Part shown: piece after piece, positions 1 through 8,265 of the stretch | How the letters are laid out: each line of letters begins with the position of its first letter | How positions within the stretch are numbered: the stretch's first letter is position 1 | NCBI GenBank assembly: GCA_900318535.1 | Contig: ONKU01000003.1 | Coordinates: 124,001 to 188,000, forward strand | From: an uncultured Prevotellaceae bacterium | GTDB taxonomy: Bacteria; Bacteroidota; Bacteroidia; Bacteroidales; Muribaculaceae | Length of the DNA: 64,000 nt | Reading direction: 5' to 3' | Notes under the pieces: generated by a model | Databases searched by the model: none | The model's input: the letters and a program-made list of their open reading frames with translations, nothing else | Told to the model about the DNA's origin: nothing | Translations under genes and position numbers: made by a program

Positions 1-738
1 AGGGAAGAGGTAACCTATGCTATTGATCCTGAGCGCAATACTATCACGATGCTTGACAGTGAGGGTGATATGAATGCTCCTTTCCCTTACAACTGTGTGG
101 CAACGGGCTTGGTAGGCATCTGGAGTGACGACGGTTCGGTGGCTACTATCGAGTGGAACTCGACCTGGACTGCCATGGGTGAGACCGTTCCCGCTGTTCC
201 TGCCAATCCTGAGGCTGTAGACTTCTTTGACTGTGGCAGCGAGGATGGTTACACTCGTTTTGACTTCAACATCAATCTGGTGGACGTTGACGGTAATCCG
301 TTGAATCCCGACTGCTTGACCTACAGCATCTTCACCGACGAGGACGAGCTGTTCACCTTTGACAGTGAGACCTACGGCCCGCAGAATGGCTTTGACGAAG
401 ACATGACCGAGATTCCTTATGGTTACAGTGGTGAAGACTTCTACCTGCGCCGCGTTTACTTCTACCGCACCAACACGGGTGACAATCCTATGTTCACCTG
501 GCGCATCGGCATCCAGTTGAACTATACCGTTAACGGCGTGACCAACAAGTCTGACATCGTTTACCTTGAGGTGTATGACAAACCCAGCGCTGTCAATGAG
601 TTCAATGCCGGCAAGACCGTATCCAGCGTGAAGTACTTCAACCTGGCAGGCCAGGAGATGGCTCAGCCCAGCGGTCTGACCATCCAGCTGACGACCTACA
701 GCGACGGCACCACTAGCGCCACCAAGGTGATCAAGTAA
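1..738 (+). CDS. C-terminal part of a secreted protein with sorting-type tail
   Basis: The reading frame is open from base 1, so the gene starts upstream of the window; about 245 codons are visible. The product is acidic and beta-rich. It ends in a roughly 50-residue module (VNEFNAGKTV...KYFNLAGQEM...TTYSDGTTSATKVIK) that recurs almost unchanged at the ends of the proteins at 21471-22403 and 31163-33025. Such tails resemble secretion/anchoring C-terminal domains of Bacteroidetes, which suggests export, but the mechanism is inferred. The middle part aligns by eye with the C-terminal third of the 31163-33025 protein (DCG..DGYTRFDFN, then ITEIPYGY-like and YFYRTN..DNPMF segments), so the two are paralogues. 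A strong terminator follows. Confidence 0.85.
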   Translation, partial: REEVTYAIDPERNTITMLDSEGDMNAPFPYNCVATGLVGIWSDDGSVATIEWNSTWTAMGETVPAVPANPEAVDFFDCGSEDGYTRFDFNINLVDVDGNPLNPDCLTYSIFTDEDELFTFDSETYGPQNGFDEDMTEIPYGYSGEDFYLRRVYFYRTNTGDNPMFTWRIGIQLNYTVNGVTNKSDIVYLEVYDKPSAVNEFNAGKTVSSVKYFNLAGQEMAQPSGLTIQLTTYSDGTTSATKVIK

Positions 739-760
739 CCCTTGTAACAGCAAGGCAAAC

Positions 761-800
761 GAGGCGCGGCCACATCAGTGGCTGCGCCTCTTGTTTTTTT
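761..800 (+). terminator. Rho-independent terminator
   Basis: GAGGCGCGGCCAC and GTGGCTGCGCCTC form a 13-bp stem with one wobble/mismatch and a 4-nt loop, followed by TTGTTTTTTT. It ends the secreted-protein gene at 1-738. Confidence 0.9.
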
Positions 801-910
801 CAGCATTGAGTCACGCTTCAATGCCTTCTGGAGCGAAATGCGTCGAAGCAGGCCGTAGATCTGCACAAGGTCTTCGGCCTTTTTTGCCAGAAAAACGGGC
901 CTATGGGTCA

Positions 911-950
911 AAAAAATCCCGCCTGGCCCAATCGCGGGTGAGGCGGGATT
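911..950 (-). terminator. Terminator of the glp operon (minus strand)
   Basis: On the minus strand AATCCCGCCT pairs with AGGCGGGATT around a 16-nt loop and is followed by a T run. It lies about 100 nt beyond the porin stop codon, so it closes the minus-strand glp operon. Between this and the terminator at 761-800 I see no gene. Confidence 0.8.
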
Positions 951-1048
951 ACAGTGATTGATAGGAAAATAATGCTAAATATTAATCAATGATGGTAATG
1001 TATCTTGAAGTCATTTAGATTATTCGTGATGATCCGTGACATCCACCA

Positions 1049-2389
1049 TTAGAAGGTGAACTGTACGCGGGCCTGAGCCACGTGGAAGTTGCGGTCATAG
1101 GGAAGGAAGTCCTTCTGCAGGCGGTGGTAGGTGTAGTCCACCATGCACAGCACGTAGCGGTTGAAGCTGTAGTTCAGACCGATGGTGTAGCTGTTGGCCT
1201 TACCGCCACCAACGCTCGACGAAGCATAGGGCCAGTCTTCCATGTAGCCGTTGGGATAGTACTGGTTACGGCCGATAGCGAAGTATTCGCCCTCGTTGAC
1301 GTCGTTGAGGCTGGTGTAGTTGTAGCGGGCTACAATCTCCATAGCCTTGCCGTCAAGGCCGCCCAGCAGACCTTCCTGCATGTTGTAGTGGTAGGGGTTG
1401 CCAAAGAGCATGAAACCTGCCTCTACATAACCGCCGTGGAAGTTGTCGTTGCGCAGGGGGTTGGCAGCCAACCACCAGTCGTAGGAACCCCACGTGTCGA
1501 TGTTGTTGTTGCTGGCCTCCCACAGGGTGTTGCTGTCGCGCTTCTTGGTGGTGTGCTTGTACATGTACTCACCACGCACGAACAGGCGGTCGTTGTGATA
1601 CAGAACCTCGGCGCCGGCATCAAACACGTTGTTGATCCAGGGCAGATCGCAGCTAACGAACTGGTCGTCATCGTCAACATAGGTCTCAAGAGCCTGGCCC
1701 AAGTGGAGGGTTTTCTTCAAGACGTTGTTGGTCACTTCGCCGCCACCCATGTGGGCAAAGCGTACGTTGGCACCCACGTGCAGGGTCTGGTTCTCATCGG
1801 CGATGGGACGGAACAGGTAACGTCCTGCCACGGTCATGCCATTGAAACCGGCATCAATCTTGTTGTAGGCGTTCTCGGTGAACACACCCTGATAGGCCAT
1901 GAAATGGTCGCTGTTGAACTTGTAGCTGATACCCAGCTCACGACCTTCGCCCAGTGCATTGCTGGAACCGGGACGGCTGATGAAGTGGTAGCTACCCAGC
2001 GAGGTGTTGCGGGCCATGGAGCCGGCGGGGTCATTGTAGTAACCCACCTTGATGGCATGGGTGTTGTCGTTGTTGTCGAGGTGGCTGTACTGCAAGAAGA
2101 TGTTCTTCTGGGCAAACTTGCCGCCGCCAAAGCCGAAGTCGGCATAGAAATACCAGTTCTTATAGGTCATCGAGGTGCGGATGCGTGCATCGGTAATCGA
2201 GGCGCCGCTCTGCAGGGGCGTGAAGTCGCTGTTGTAGTAGGCAGCGTCGGCCATCATGCGGGCACCCACGGTGAATTTCACTTCCTTTTCAGCGTTCTCG
2301 AGCTCCAGGGTGGGGTCGGTGTCGAAGTCCTGTGCTGCTGCGGTCAGGGCGAAGACAGCCAAAAGAGGCATCAAAATATATTTTTTCAT
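1049..2389 (-). CDS. OprO/OprP-type outer-membrane porin
   Basis: 446 residues with a signal peptide (MKKYILMPLLAVFALTAAAQ) followed by alternating aromatic beta-strands and a C-terminal ...VAQARVQFTF strand ending in Phe, as in outer-membrane barrels. The pattern (ARIRTSMTYKNWYFYADFGF, the RPGSSNALGEGRELGISYKF region, YVEAGFMLFG) fits the phosphate-selective porin O/P family. It is the last gene of the glp operon, about 50 nt after the glycerophosphodiesterase gene, so a role in letting anionic glycerophosphodiesters or glycerol-3-phosphate through the outer membrane is likely. That role is inferred from position. Confidence 0.85.
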   Translation of the reverse strand: MKKYILMPLLAVFALTAAAQDFDTDPTLELENAEKEVKFTVGARMMADAAYYNSDFTPLQSGASITDARIRTSMTYKNWYFYADFGFGGGKFAQKNIFLQYSHLDNNDNTHAIKVGYYNDPAGSMARNTSLGSYHFISRPGSSNALGEGRELGISYKFNSDHFMAYQGVFTENAYNKIDAGFNGMTVAGRYLFRPIADENQTLHVGANVRFAHMGGGEVTNNVLKKTLHLGQALETYVDDDDQFVSCDLPWINNVFDAGAEVLYHNDRLFVRGEYMYKHTTKKRDSNTLWEASNNNIDTWGSYDWWLAANPLRNDNFHGGYVEAGFMLFGNPYHYNMQEGLLGGLDGKAMEIVARYNYTSLNDVNEGEYFAIGRNQYYPNGYMEDWPYASSSVGGGKANSYTIGLNYSFNRYVLCMVDYTYHRLQKDFLPYDRNFHVAQARVQFTF

Positions 2390-2439
2390 ATTAAATGAGT
2401 TGATTTAATGTTGTTAATGTTCATTACACCTGTAACGGA

Positions 2440-4122
2440 TTAGTAACCCAGACGGTCGAGGGTAGCCTTAGCATCGGGAACGGTGCTGGGAGCCTGCGAG
2501 TTGTCGTAGGTCTGACCGGGATGGAAGGGATCGGGCAGTGCGCTGTTGCAACGGAAACCGTTCTCAATCATGTACTGCAACGAGATCTCGCTGCGGTTGG
2601 TGAAGTAACCGTCCAGATAAACGGGCACGCTCTTGGAACCCTGGAAGTTGGTGAAGGGCGTTGCGGGGATGGTCAGGCGCAGCAGGTCGTCAAACATCGT
2701 GGTGTTGCCCTGTCCGTAGTAGTCCACATAGTAACCCATGTACTTGGCCATCTGTGCATAGCTGTCGAAGCTGTAGGGATGGTTGAGCATCTGGCTCTTG
2801 CGGATCATGTAGGCCTGCCAGGGCTGGTTCATCTCAGGATAGTTGTTGGGAGCGCCACTGATGGCCGGGCCCATGATGTGGGCACCGTACTCCTGTCCGT
2901 AGCGGATGAAGTCGGCATAGCCGGTGGGGGTGTCGAACGCGATGTCGGTAGCATAGGGGGGCTCGCTGATCCACAGCAGGAAGCACATGGGAACCTGGCC
3001 CTTGAACACGTCATAGGCGCGGTGCAGAGCATCGAACGAGAAGGTCTGGAGGATCACCTTACCGTTGGTGTTACCCACGTTGACCTTGCCGTTGATGTAG
3101 AAGCGCTTCTCGCCCTCAGGCTTGGTGATGATGTTCCAGCCGCACTCGGCCAGGACGTTGTAAACGCGAACCTCCATGTCCTTGGGGTTCAGCCAGCTCT
3201 CTTTGAACTCAATGTAGATACCGGGACGGTTGCCGGTGTCCTGGTCGTCAGCAACGTAGGCGTTGGCAAAGTCATACTCCACAAAGTCCATGTACTTGGC
3301 AGCGTAGCCGTAGGTCACGCTGGGATCGTCGCACTTGGCGGTCACCTTCTCGCTGTTGTAGATCTGCTCCAGGGTCATGTTGGCATATTTGTCCTTGATG
3401 CGGTAGGGAAGGATGCGCTCGCCATCAGCATTGCGGCGCAGCTTCTTACCCTCGGCAAAGGCAATCTGGTCCTGGATGGCAGAAACGTACTGACCGTCGC
3501 TGTAAACGATCTGACCGTTGCGGTAGAAACCGTTGTGGCTGGCGGCGAATGCGGGACGTGCCTCCTCGAGGCTGCTGTTGTTGAACCAGCTGCCGGCGTC
3601 GAGCATGAGGAGCTCAGCGTAGTAGTAGGACATGGTGTAGAACGTGCGGAAGTCGTTCACGTCACGCTGGTACTGGGCCTCGATGTCAGCCTCGCTGAAG
3701 TGCTGGCTGCCGTCAGCATTGCGGAAACTGCGGTAGAAGTCCTTACGGGTTGTGGGAACATAGTCGCTGAATACGTACTGGATGTTGGTGGTACGCTTCA
3801 GATTCTCGTCGTGGTTAGCGAGCACGATACCGTCCTTGGTGGCCTGCATATCGCTCTCCAGATAGTCGGCGCCCATCTCACGGGCCCAGCGCCACGATGC
3901 CTCGGTCTCCTCGGGGGTCCAGAAAATGGAACCACGGTGAGCAGCAACGGCATACAGGGGCACATAATCACGCACCTTTGCCAAATTCTCGGGCAGGACA
4001 GAAACCTCGATCCTGCGGGCATCGGTGTTCTCATTGGTGAACTGCTGTTCATCCTCACATGAGGTGAAGGTTGCAAGCACGACGGTGCTCAACAAGCCTA
4101 CTCGAACAAGATGTTTAAACAT
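2440..4122 (-). CDS. glpQ: Glycerophosphodiester phosphodiesterase, lipoprotein
   Basis: 560 residues. It hydrolyses glycerophosphodiesters to glycerol-3-phosphate and an alcohol. The N-terminus is a lipoprotein signal ending ...ATFTSC, so the enzyme is probably membrane-anchored on the periplasmic side. The GDPD core begins near residue 62 with AAHRGSIFWTPEET and continues with MGADYLESDMQATKDGIVLANHD, giving the family HR, E-x-D and H residues. A later YIEFKESW and the HIMGPAISGAP section finish the barrel. At 560 residues it is well over the usual 250-350, the excess being an insertion of about 150 residues after the HDE motif. It lies between glpT and the porin gene and supplies GlpT's substrate. 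Confidence 0.9.
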   Translation of the reverse strand: MFKHLVRVGLLSTVVLATFTSCEDEQQFTNENTDARRIEVSVLPENLAKVRDYVPLYAVAAHRGSIFWTPEETEASWRWAREMGADYLESDMQATKDGIVLANHDENLKRTTNIQYVFSDYVPTTRKDFYRSFRNADGSQHFSEADIEAQYQRDVNDFRTFYTMSYYYAELLMLDAGSWFNNSSLEEARPAFAASHNGFYRNGQIVYSDGQYVSAIQDQIAFAEGKKLRRNADGERILPYRIKDKYANMTLEQIYNSEKVTAKCDDPSVTYGYAAKYMDFVEYDFANAYVADDQDTGNRPGIYIEFKESWLNPKDMEVRVYNVLAECGWNIITKPEGEKRFYINGKVNVGNTNGKVILQTFSFDALHRAYDVFKGQVPMCFLLWISEPPYATDIAFDTPTGYADFIRYGQEYGAHIMGPAISGAPNNYPEMNQPWQAYMIRKSQMLNHPYSFDSYAQMAKYMGYYVDYYGQGNTTMFDDLLRLTIPATPFTNFQGSKSVPVYLDGYFTNRSEISLQYMIENGFRCNSALPDPFHPGQTYDNSQAPSTVPDAKATLDRLGY

Positions 4123-4165
4123 AAGCTAAATAATTTGTTATAAATGAATAATTAGATATTGATGA

Positions 4166-5590
4166 TTATTTCTCTTCGATTTTTTCGCCCTTGCGGTCGG
4201 CAACGAGGTACTGTTCCTCCTTGTAGGTCAGGGCCATGAAGAAGATGGCGCCCACGCAACCCACAATCAGCAGGATAAACGGCATGTCCCAGCCACCGGT
4301 GCTCTCGGCAACATAACCGAGTACAGAGTTGGCCAGAATGGCGGTTCCCAGCACGTAGCCCATGAAACCGGTCAAGCCGGCAGCGGTGCCTGCTGCATTC
4401 TTGGGTGCCAGGTCAAGAGCCTGCACGCCGATGAGCATCACGGGACCGTAGATGAGGAAGCCGATGGCAATCAGGCAACCGAGAACAATGCTCAGGTTGG
4501 TCATGTTCTGCCAGTAGATGACGATGGCGACAATGATGAGCGCCATGAAGATCATCGTGGGCAATGCACGACGGCCGTTGAAGACCTTGTCGCTCAGCCA
4601 GCCGCAGAAGATGGTGCCCGGGATGGCGGCGATTTCATAGGCAAAGTAAGCCCAACCGGCGTTCTTGATGTCCACACCCTGTTCGCTCAGGATGGTGGGA
4701 GCCCAGTCCAGACAGCCGTAGCGCACCATATAAATAAAGGAGTTGGCCAGTGCGATGTACCACAAGAACTTGTTGGAGAGGACGGTCTTGAAGATTTCCT
4801 TCACGCTCAGCGACTGCTCGCTCTTCTTCTCGTCATAGTTCTTGGAGGCACTGCCGCTCCACTTCTCAATCGAGGGAAGACCACAGGATTGTGGGGTGTC
4901 ACGGATGAGGATATAGGCGATGATGGCAATCAGGATGGCCACAGCGGCGGGGAAGGCGTAGGTACCGATCAGGAAGTACATTTTCTCATCGGTGCCGTAG
5001 AACCATGAGCCGAACCACATGGCACCATAGGCGGCCATTGGGCCGACGAGGGCGCCACCCACGTTGTGGGCGCAGTTCCACACGCTCATCCAGGTGCCGC
5101 GCTCCTTAATGGAGAACCAGCGCGTCATCACACGTCCGCACGGAGGCCAGCCCATTCCCTGGAACCAACCCACGAGGAAGTTGAAGGCACCCATCAGGAA
5201 CACGGCGATCCCCTTGCGCTCAGGATGACCGATGGGGTCGAGCAGGGTGATGGGAACCATCATGAACAGCATGGCGATGGCCGACAGTATCAAGCCCAGG
5301 GGCAGGAAGCGGCGCGCATTGCTGCGGTCGCTGATGCTGGCCATGACAAACTTGGAGAAGCCATAGGCAACAGCATTCATTGCCAAGGCGGTACCCAGCA
5401 TACCCTTGGTGAAGCCGAAGGGCTCGAGCATGGGAATGGCCATGGAGAAATTCTTTCTCACCAGATAGAAGCCGGCATAACCGATGAAGATGCCGATAAA
5501 GACTTGCCAACGCAGTCTCTTGTATTTGGCATCGGCTTCGGGGCCGGTCTGTTCCGGCTTATAGGCCGGGGGAGCTAAAAAACTTGCCAT
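4166..5590 (-). CDS. glpT: Glycerol-3-phosphate:phosphate antiporter
   Basis: 474 residues with about 12 membrane segments, a member of the organophosphate:phosphate antiporter branch of the MFS. Helix 1 (FIGIFIGYAGFYLVRKNFSMAIP) carries the family's Y..R-K pattern. The GWFQGMGWPPCGRVMTRWF segment matches the conserved loop/helix of GlpT/UhpT transporters. It imports glycerol-3-phosphate in exchange for phosphate across the inner membrane. The neighbours (glpABC upstream, a periplasmic phosphodiesterase downstream) choose GlpT over UhpT. Confidence 0.92.
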   Translation of the reverse strand: MASFLAPPAYKPEQTGPEADAKYKRLRWQVFIGIFIGYAGFYLVRKNFSMAIPMLEPFGFTKGMLGTALAMNAVAYGFSKFVMASISDRSNARRFLPLGLILSAIAMLFMMVPITLLDPIGHPERKGIAVFLMGAFNFLVGWFQGMGWPPCGRVMTRWFSIKERGTWMSVWNCAHNVGGALVGPMAAYGAMWFGSWFYGTDEKMYFLIGTYAFPAAVAILIAIIAYILIRDTPQSCGLPSIEKWSGSASKNYDEKKSEQSLSVKEIFKTVLSNKFLWYIALANSFIYMVRYGCLDWAPTILSEQGVDIKNAGWAYFAYEIAAIPGTIFCGWLSDKVFNGRRALPTMIFMALIIVAIVIYWQNMTNLSIVLGCLIAIGFLIYGPVMLIGVQALDLAPKNAAGTAAGLTGFMGYVLGTAILANSVLGYVAESTGGWDMPFILLIVGCVGAIFFMALTYKEEQYLVADRKGEKIEEK

Positions 5591-5655
5591 AATTACTTTA
5601 AGTTTTAGTTTTTAAATTATTGGTTTATAGTTGTATGTGATTTAATTTGAAATCT

Positions 5656-6918
5656 TTAGTCTAGCCCGTTGTCATGACGGGTGGCTTCTACGTCAAGGGC
5701 ATCGGCAATGATGCTGATGGGGTTCTCGACGGGCAAGCCGGTGGACATCTCGATCTGCCATTTGCAGGTTTCGCAGTCGGTGGCGACGGCTTCGACATGG
5801 GCATCCGCGATGTGCTTGAACAGGATGGAGCCGATGGCTTGTGAGCGCTTGTAATTCTCCTTCTTGAAGCCATAGGTGCCCGAGATGCCGCAGCATTCCT
5901 GCTCCAGCACCTGGAGATCCAGTCCCGGAATCATACGCAGCAGCTCAATGCTGTAAAGCTGCCAGCCCATGCGCTGCATGTGGCATGCAGTATGATAAGC
6001 AATGCGATGTTTATAGTTTTGCTTGAAGACTAGGTTTACTTTTTCCTCATCCACAAGATTATAGATAAACCGTGTTGCTAGGGAGATATTGCTACGGATA
6101 TCGCTGTTGTCGATGTCGAGCATCGCGGGGTACTCGTCGCGCAGGTTGAACGTGCAGCTCGAACTCGTGGTCAGCACTGTGCTGCGGTTGGTGCCCGCAG
6201 CCTGGCGGATGCTGGCGGTGTTAACGGTCGCCTGGCGCTTTGCCTGCTTATACAGGCCATTGGCGATGAGGGCGACACCGCAGCATTGCTCCTTCTCGAG
6301 CATGTGTACGCCATAACCGATGGCATTCATCACCTTAACCAGGTCCTGACCCAATTTTGGGAAGTTGTAATTCACATAGCAGCCGTGGAAATAGCTCACG
6401 TGGTTGGGGTAGGCGTCCTGCTCCTTGGCGGCATGGCGTTTGAACCAAGTAGTGAACTTTTGGCGGCTATAGGCGGGGAAAGTGCGGTGCTTGTCGATGG
6501 ACATCACGCTGTCCATCACCATTTTAGTGGGTTTGAGGCCCAAGGTCGCGTTGGCAATCGGTGCCACGAGGTTGGCCATCGTGCCCAGCAGGTCGGTGTT
6601 GGCCAGCATGGTGTCGCGCAGGGTGGCGCGATGTCCCTCGGTGGCCTTCATGCGGGCGCGCTGGATGATATCAGCGATGTGCACGCCGCTGGGGCATGCC
6701 ACTTCGCAGCGTTTGCAGTTCAAGCACAGTTTCAGCGCCTTGTCAAAATAAGCGGGATCCTTCATGCGGTAACGCTCACCATCGGGGCCGGCCTGTTTGG
6801 GGCCGGGATAGTCGGTGGTTACAGCAGCTACAGGACACACGGTCGTGCAAATCGAGCACTTGGTGCACTGTTCAAAGTTGTTTTCGCTGAGGTTGCACAG
6901 TTGCATTGGTTCAGCCAT
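5656..6918 (-). CDS. glpC: Anaerobic glycerol-3-phosphate dehydrogenase subunit C
   Basis: 420 residues. Two 4Fe-4S binding motifs occur near the N-terminus: Cys 18, 21, 24, 28 (CTKCSICTTVCPV) and Cys 65, 68, 71, 75 (CLNCKRCEVACPSG). Two CCG domains follow, one with EKEQCCGVAL (about residue 210) and one with EQECCGISGTYG (about residue 342). GlpC anchors the GlpAB dimer at the inner membrane and passes electrons from glycerol-3-phosphate to menaquinone. It is separated from glpB by about 100 nt holding a hairpin. Confidence 0.93.
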   Translation of the reverse strand: MAEPMQLCNLSENNFEQCTKCSICTTVCPVAAVTTDYPGPKQAGPDGERYRMKDPAYFDKALKLCLNCKRCEVACPSGVHIADIIQRARMKATEGHRATLRDTMLANTDLLGTMANLVAPIANATLGLKPTKMVMDSVMSIDKHRTFPAYSRQKFTTWFKRHAAKEQDAYPNHVSYFHGCYVNYNFPKLGQDLVKVMNAIGYGVHMLEKEQCCGVALIANGLYKQAKRQATVNTASIRQAAGTNRSTVLTTSSSCTFNLRDEYPAMLDIDNSDIRSNISLATRFIYNLVDEEKVNLVFKQNYKHRIAYHTACHMQRMGWQLYSIELLRMIPGLDLQVLEQECCGISGTYGFKKENYKRSQAIGSILFKHIADAHVEAVATDCETCKWQIEMSTGLPVENPISIIADALDVEATRHDNGLD

Positions 6919-6972
6919 AATATCCCATTAAAAAATCATCAATCAAATCGTTATCTATACTATCTTAAATCT

Positions 6973-7000
6973 TCACTTGAAGAAAACTCGTTTCAAGTGA
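6973..7000. other. Intra-operonic hairpin between glpB and glpC
   Basis: TCACTTGAA (6973-6981) and TTCAAGTGA (6992-7000) are perfect inverted repeats 10 nt apart. There is no T run on the minus strand, so it does not look like a terminator. It could be an mRNA processing or stability stem, or a protein-binding palindrome. Confidence 0.5.
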
Positions 7001-7017
7001 GATGGAAGTTGGCCATT

Positions 7018-8265
7018 TTATTTGCCGCACAGGATGTTGCGGGCCACGGCGAGAGCCGTCAGCAGTGACACACCCGTGCCGTCACCCATCTTGATGGCAT
7101 CGTGTCCGCTCAAGATGGAGCCGATGGCATGCAGGTTGGTGATGGGCTTGCCCTGTTTGAGGCAGTGCAGGCTGCTGTCGGTGGCGACACCGTAGCGGAA
7201 ATAAGCTTGCGGCTCCATCACGCCAAAGCGGGTCCACTGCTCGCGGTCGGCATCGGCATCGACGTCGAGGTCGAATATGGGCTCGAAAACACGCTCGTAA
7301 TTGGCGGCCAGGCCGCGGCTGACGAATGAGCCTGTGGCAAGCACGAAGTTGTTGGCCCTGAGTGGCATGCCGTCCAGCTTGGCTGTGGTGACGTTCAGCA
7401 GTTTGTCACCCTCGAAGCTGCCGCCGATGGCGTTGTCGCCCGTCAGATAATTGCCTCCCAGCATCTTGAAGTAGTGGCGCAACAGGGTGTGCATCCTCAT
7501 GCCGGCAACGGCAGGGGGCAACGTGGCGACAAGTCGCAACGGCTTGTTGCACATGCCTTGCAGTGTCTTGAAATCGTTGTCGTCGGTCTGCCCCAGCACA
7601 CTGGGCAGGATCACCAGGTCGGCATCGGCCGCGAGGGCGTTGATCTGATCGGCCACGCGCTGCAGGGCATTGTTGCTCACCAGGTGCTTGGCCAGACTGG
7701 TGGCTCGCATCTCGCTAGGACTGCGGCGCAGTGAAGTGATGTCGTCGGTAGTAAACTCAATCGACTGGACGTCAAAGCCCAAGGTGCGCAGTCCTTGTGC
7801 CAGCATGCCGTTGGGCTGGTCAAAGAAGCCGCGGATGCACATCAGCGCCACACGCTTGGCGGGCAGGCTGTTCAGGTCGTCGATACGCAGGTTCTCGCTC
7901 AGGGTGAGCCATGCGGGCTTGGCGATGCCCATCGGGGTGATACGCCAGTGGTTGGCGTCGGCATTGCCCTCCATCTCGATGCCTGCGTCGGCCAGCAGTT
8001 GCTTGGCCTCGTCGGCGATGTCGGCAAGACGCTCAGCGCCGATTTTGCTGTAAGGGTGGCTCTGGGGCAGGGTAGAGATGGCCTCCAACGGGGCTATCAC
8101 GTCCTTGCCATCGACATTACCCAGCAGCTCCATCGAGCCGCCGTTGAACATCAGCGTGCTCTGCCCTCCAGCGACGATAGTGACGCGTTGGCCGCGCTTG
8201 GCGAGCGCGATGCCGCAGGTGAGACCACTCAGGCCTCCGCCCATGATAACGGTGTCCATTCTCAT
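7018..8265 (-). CDS. glpB: Anaerobic glycerol-3-phosphate dehydrogenase subunit B
   Basis: 415 residues. The N-terminus is a flavin dinucleotide-binding fold (TVIMGGGLSGLTCGIALAKRG). The end carries the matching GSILSGHDAIKMGDGTGVSLLTAL, typical of FAD-binding GlpB. It is the flavoprotein partner of GlpA in the anaerobic dehydrogenase. Its start codon overlaps the glpA stop (ATGA), implying translational coupling. Length fits the family. Confidence 0.92.
   Translation of the reverse strand: MRMDTVIMGGGLSGLTCGIALAKRGQRVTIVAGGQSTLMFNGGSMELLGNVDGKDVIAPLEAISTLPQSHPYSKIGAERLADIADEAKQLLADAGIEMEGNADANHWRITPMGIAKPAWLTLSENLRIDDLNSLPAKRVALMCIRGFFDQPNGMLAQGLRTLGFDVQSIEFTTDDITSLRRSPSEMRATSLAKHLVSNNALQRVADQINALAADADLVILPSVLGQTDDNDFKTLQGMCNKPLRLVATLPPAVAGMRMHTLLRHYFKMLGGNYLTGDNAIGGSFEGDKLLNVTTAKLDGMPLRANNFVLATGSFVSRGLAANYERVFEPIFDLDVDADADREQWTRFGVMEPQAYFRYGVATDSSLHCLKQGKPITNLHAIGSILSGHDAIKMGDGTGVSLLTALAVARNILCGK

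Noticed and set aside
1082-2398. 438-codon open frame on the plus strand
   Set aside because: It lies opposite the porin gene and has the Val/Ala/His-rich composition of a shadow frame. The minus-strand protein has a signal peptide and family motifs.
2521-4062. 513-codon open frame on the plus strand
   Set aside because: It lies opposite the glycerophosphodiesterase gene, which has catalytic motifs. This frame has none.
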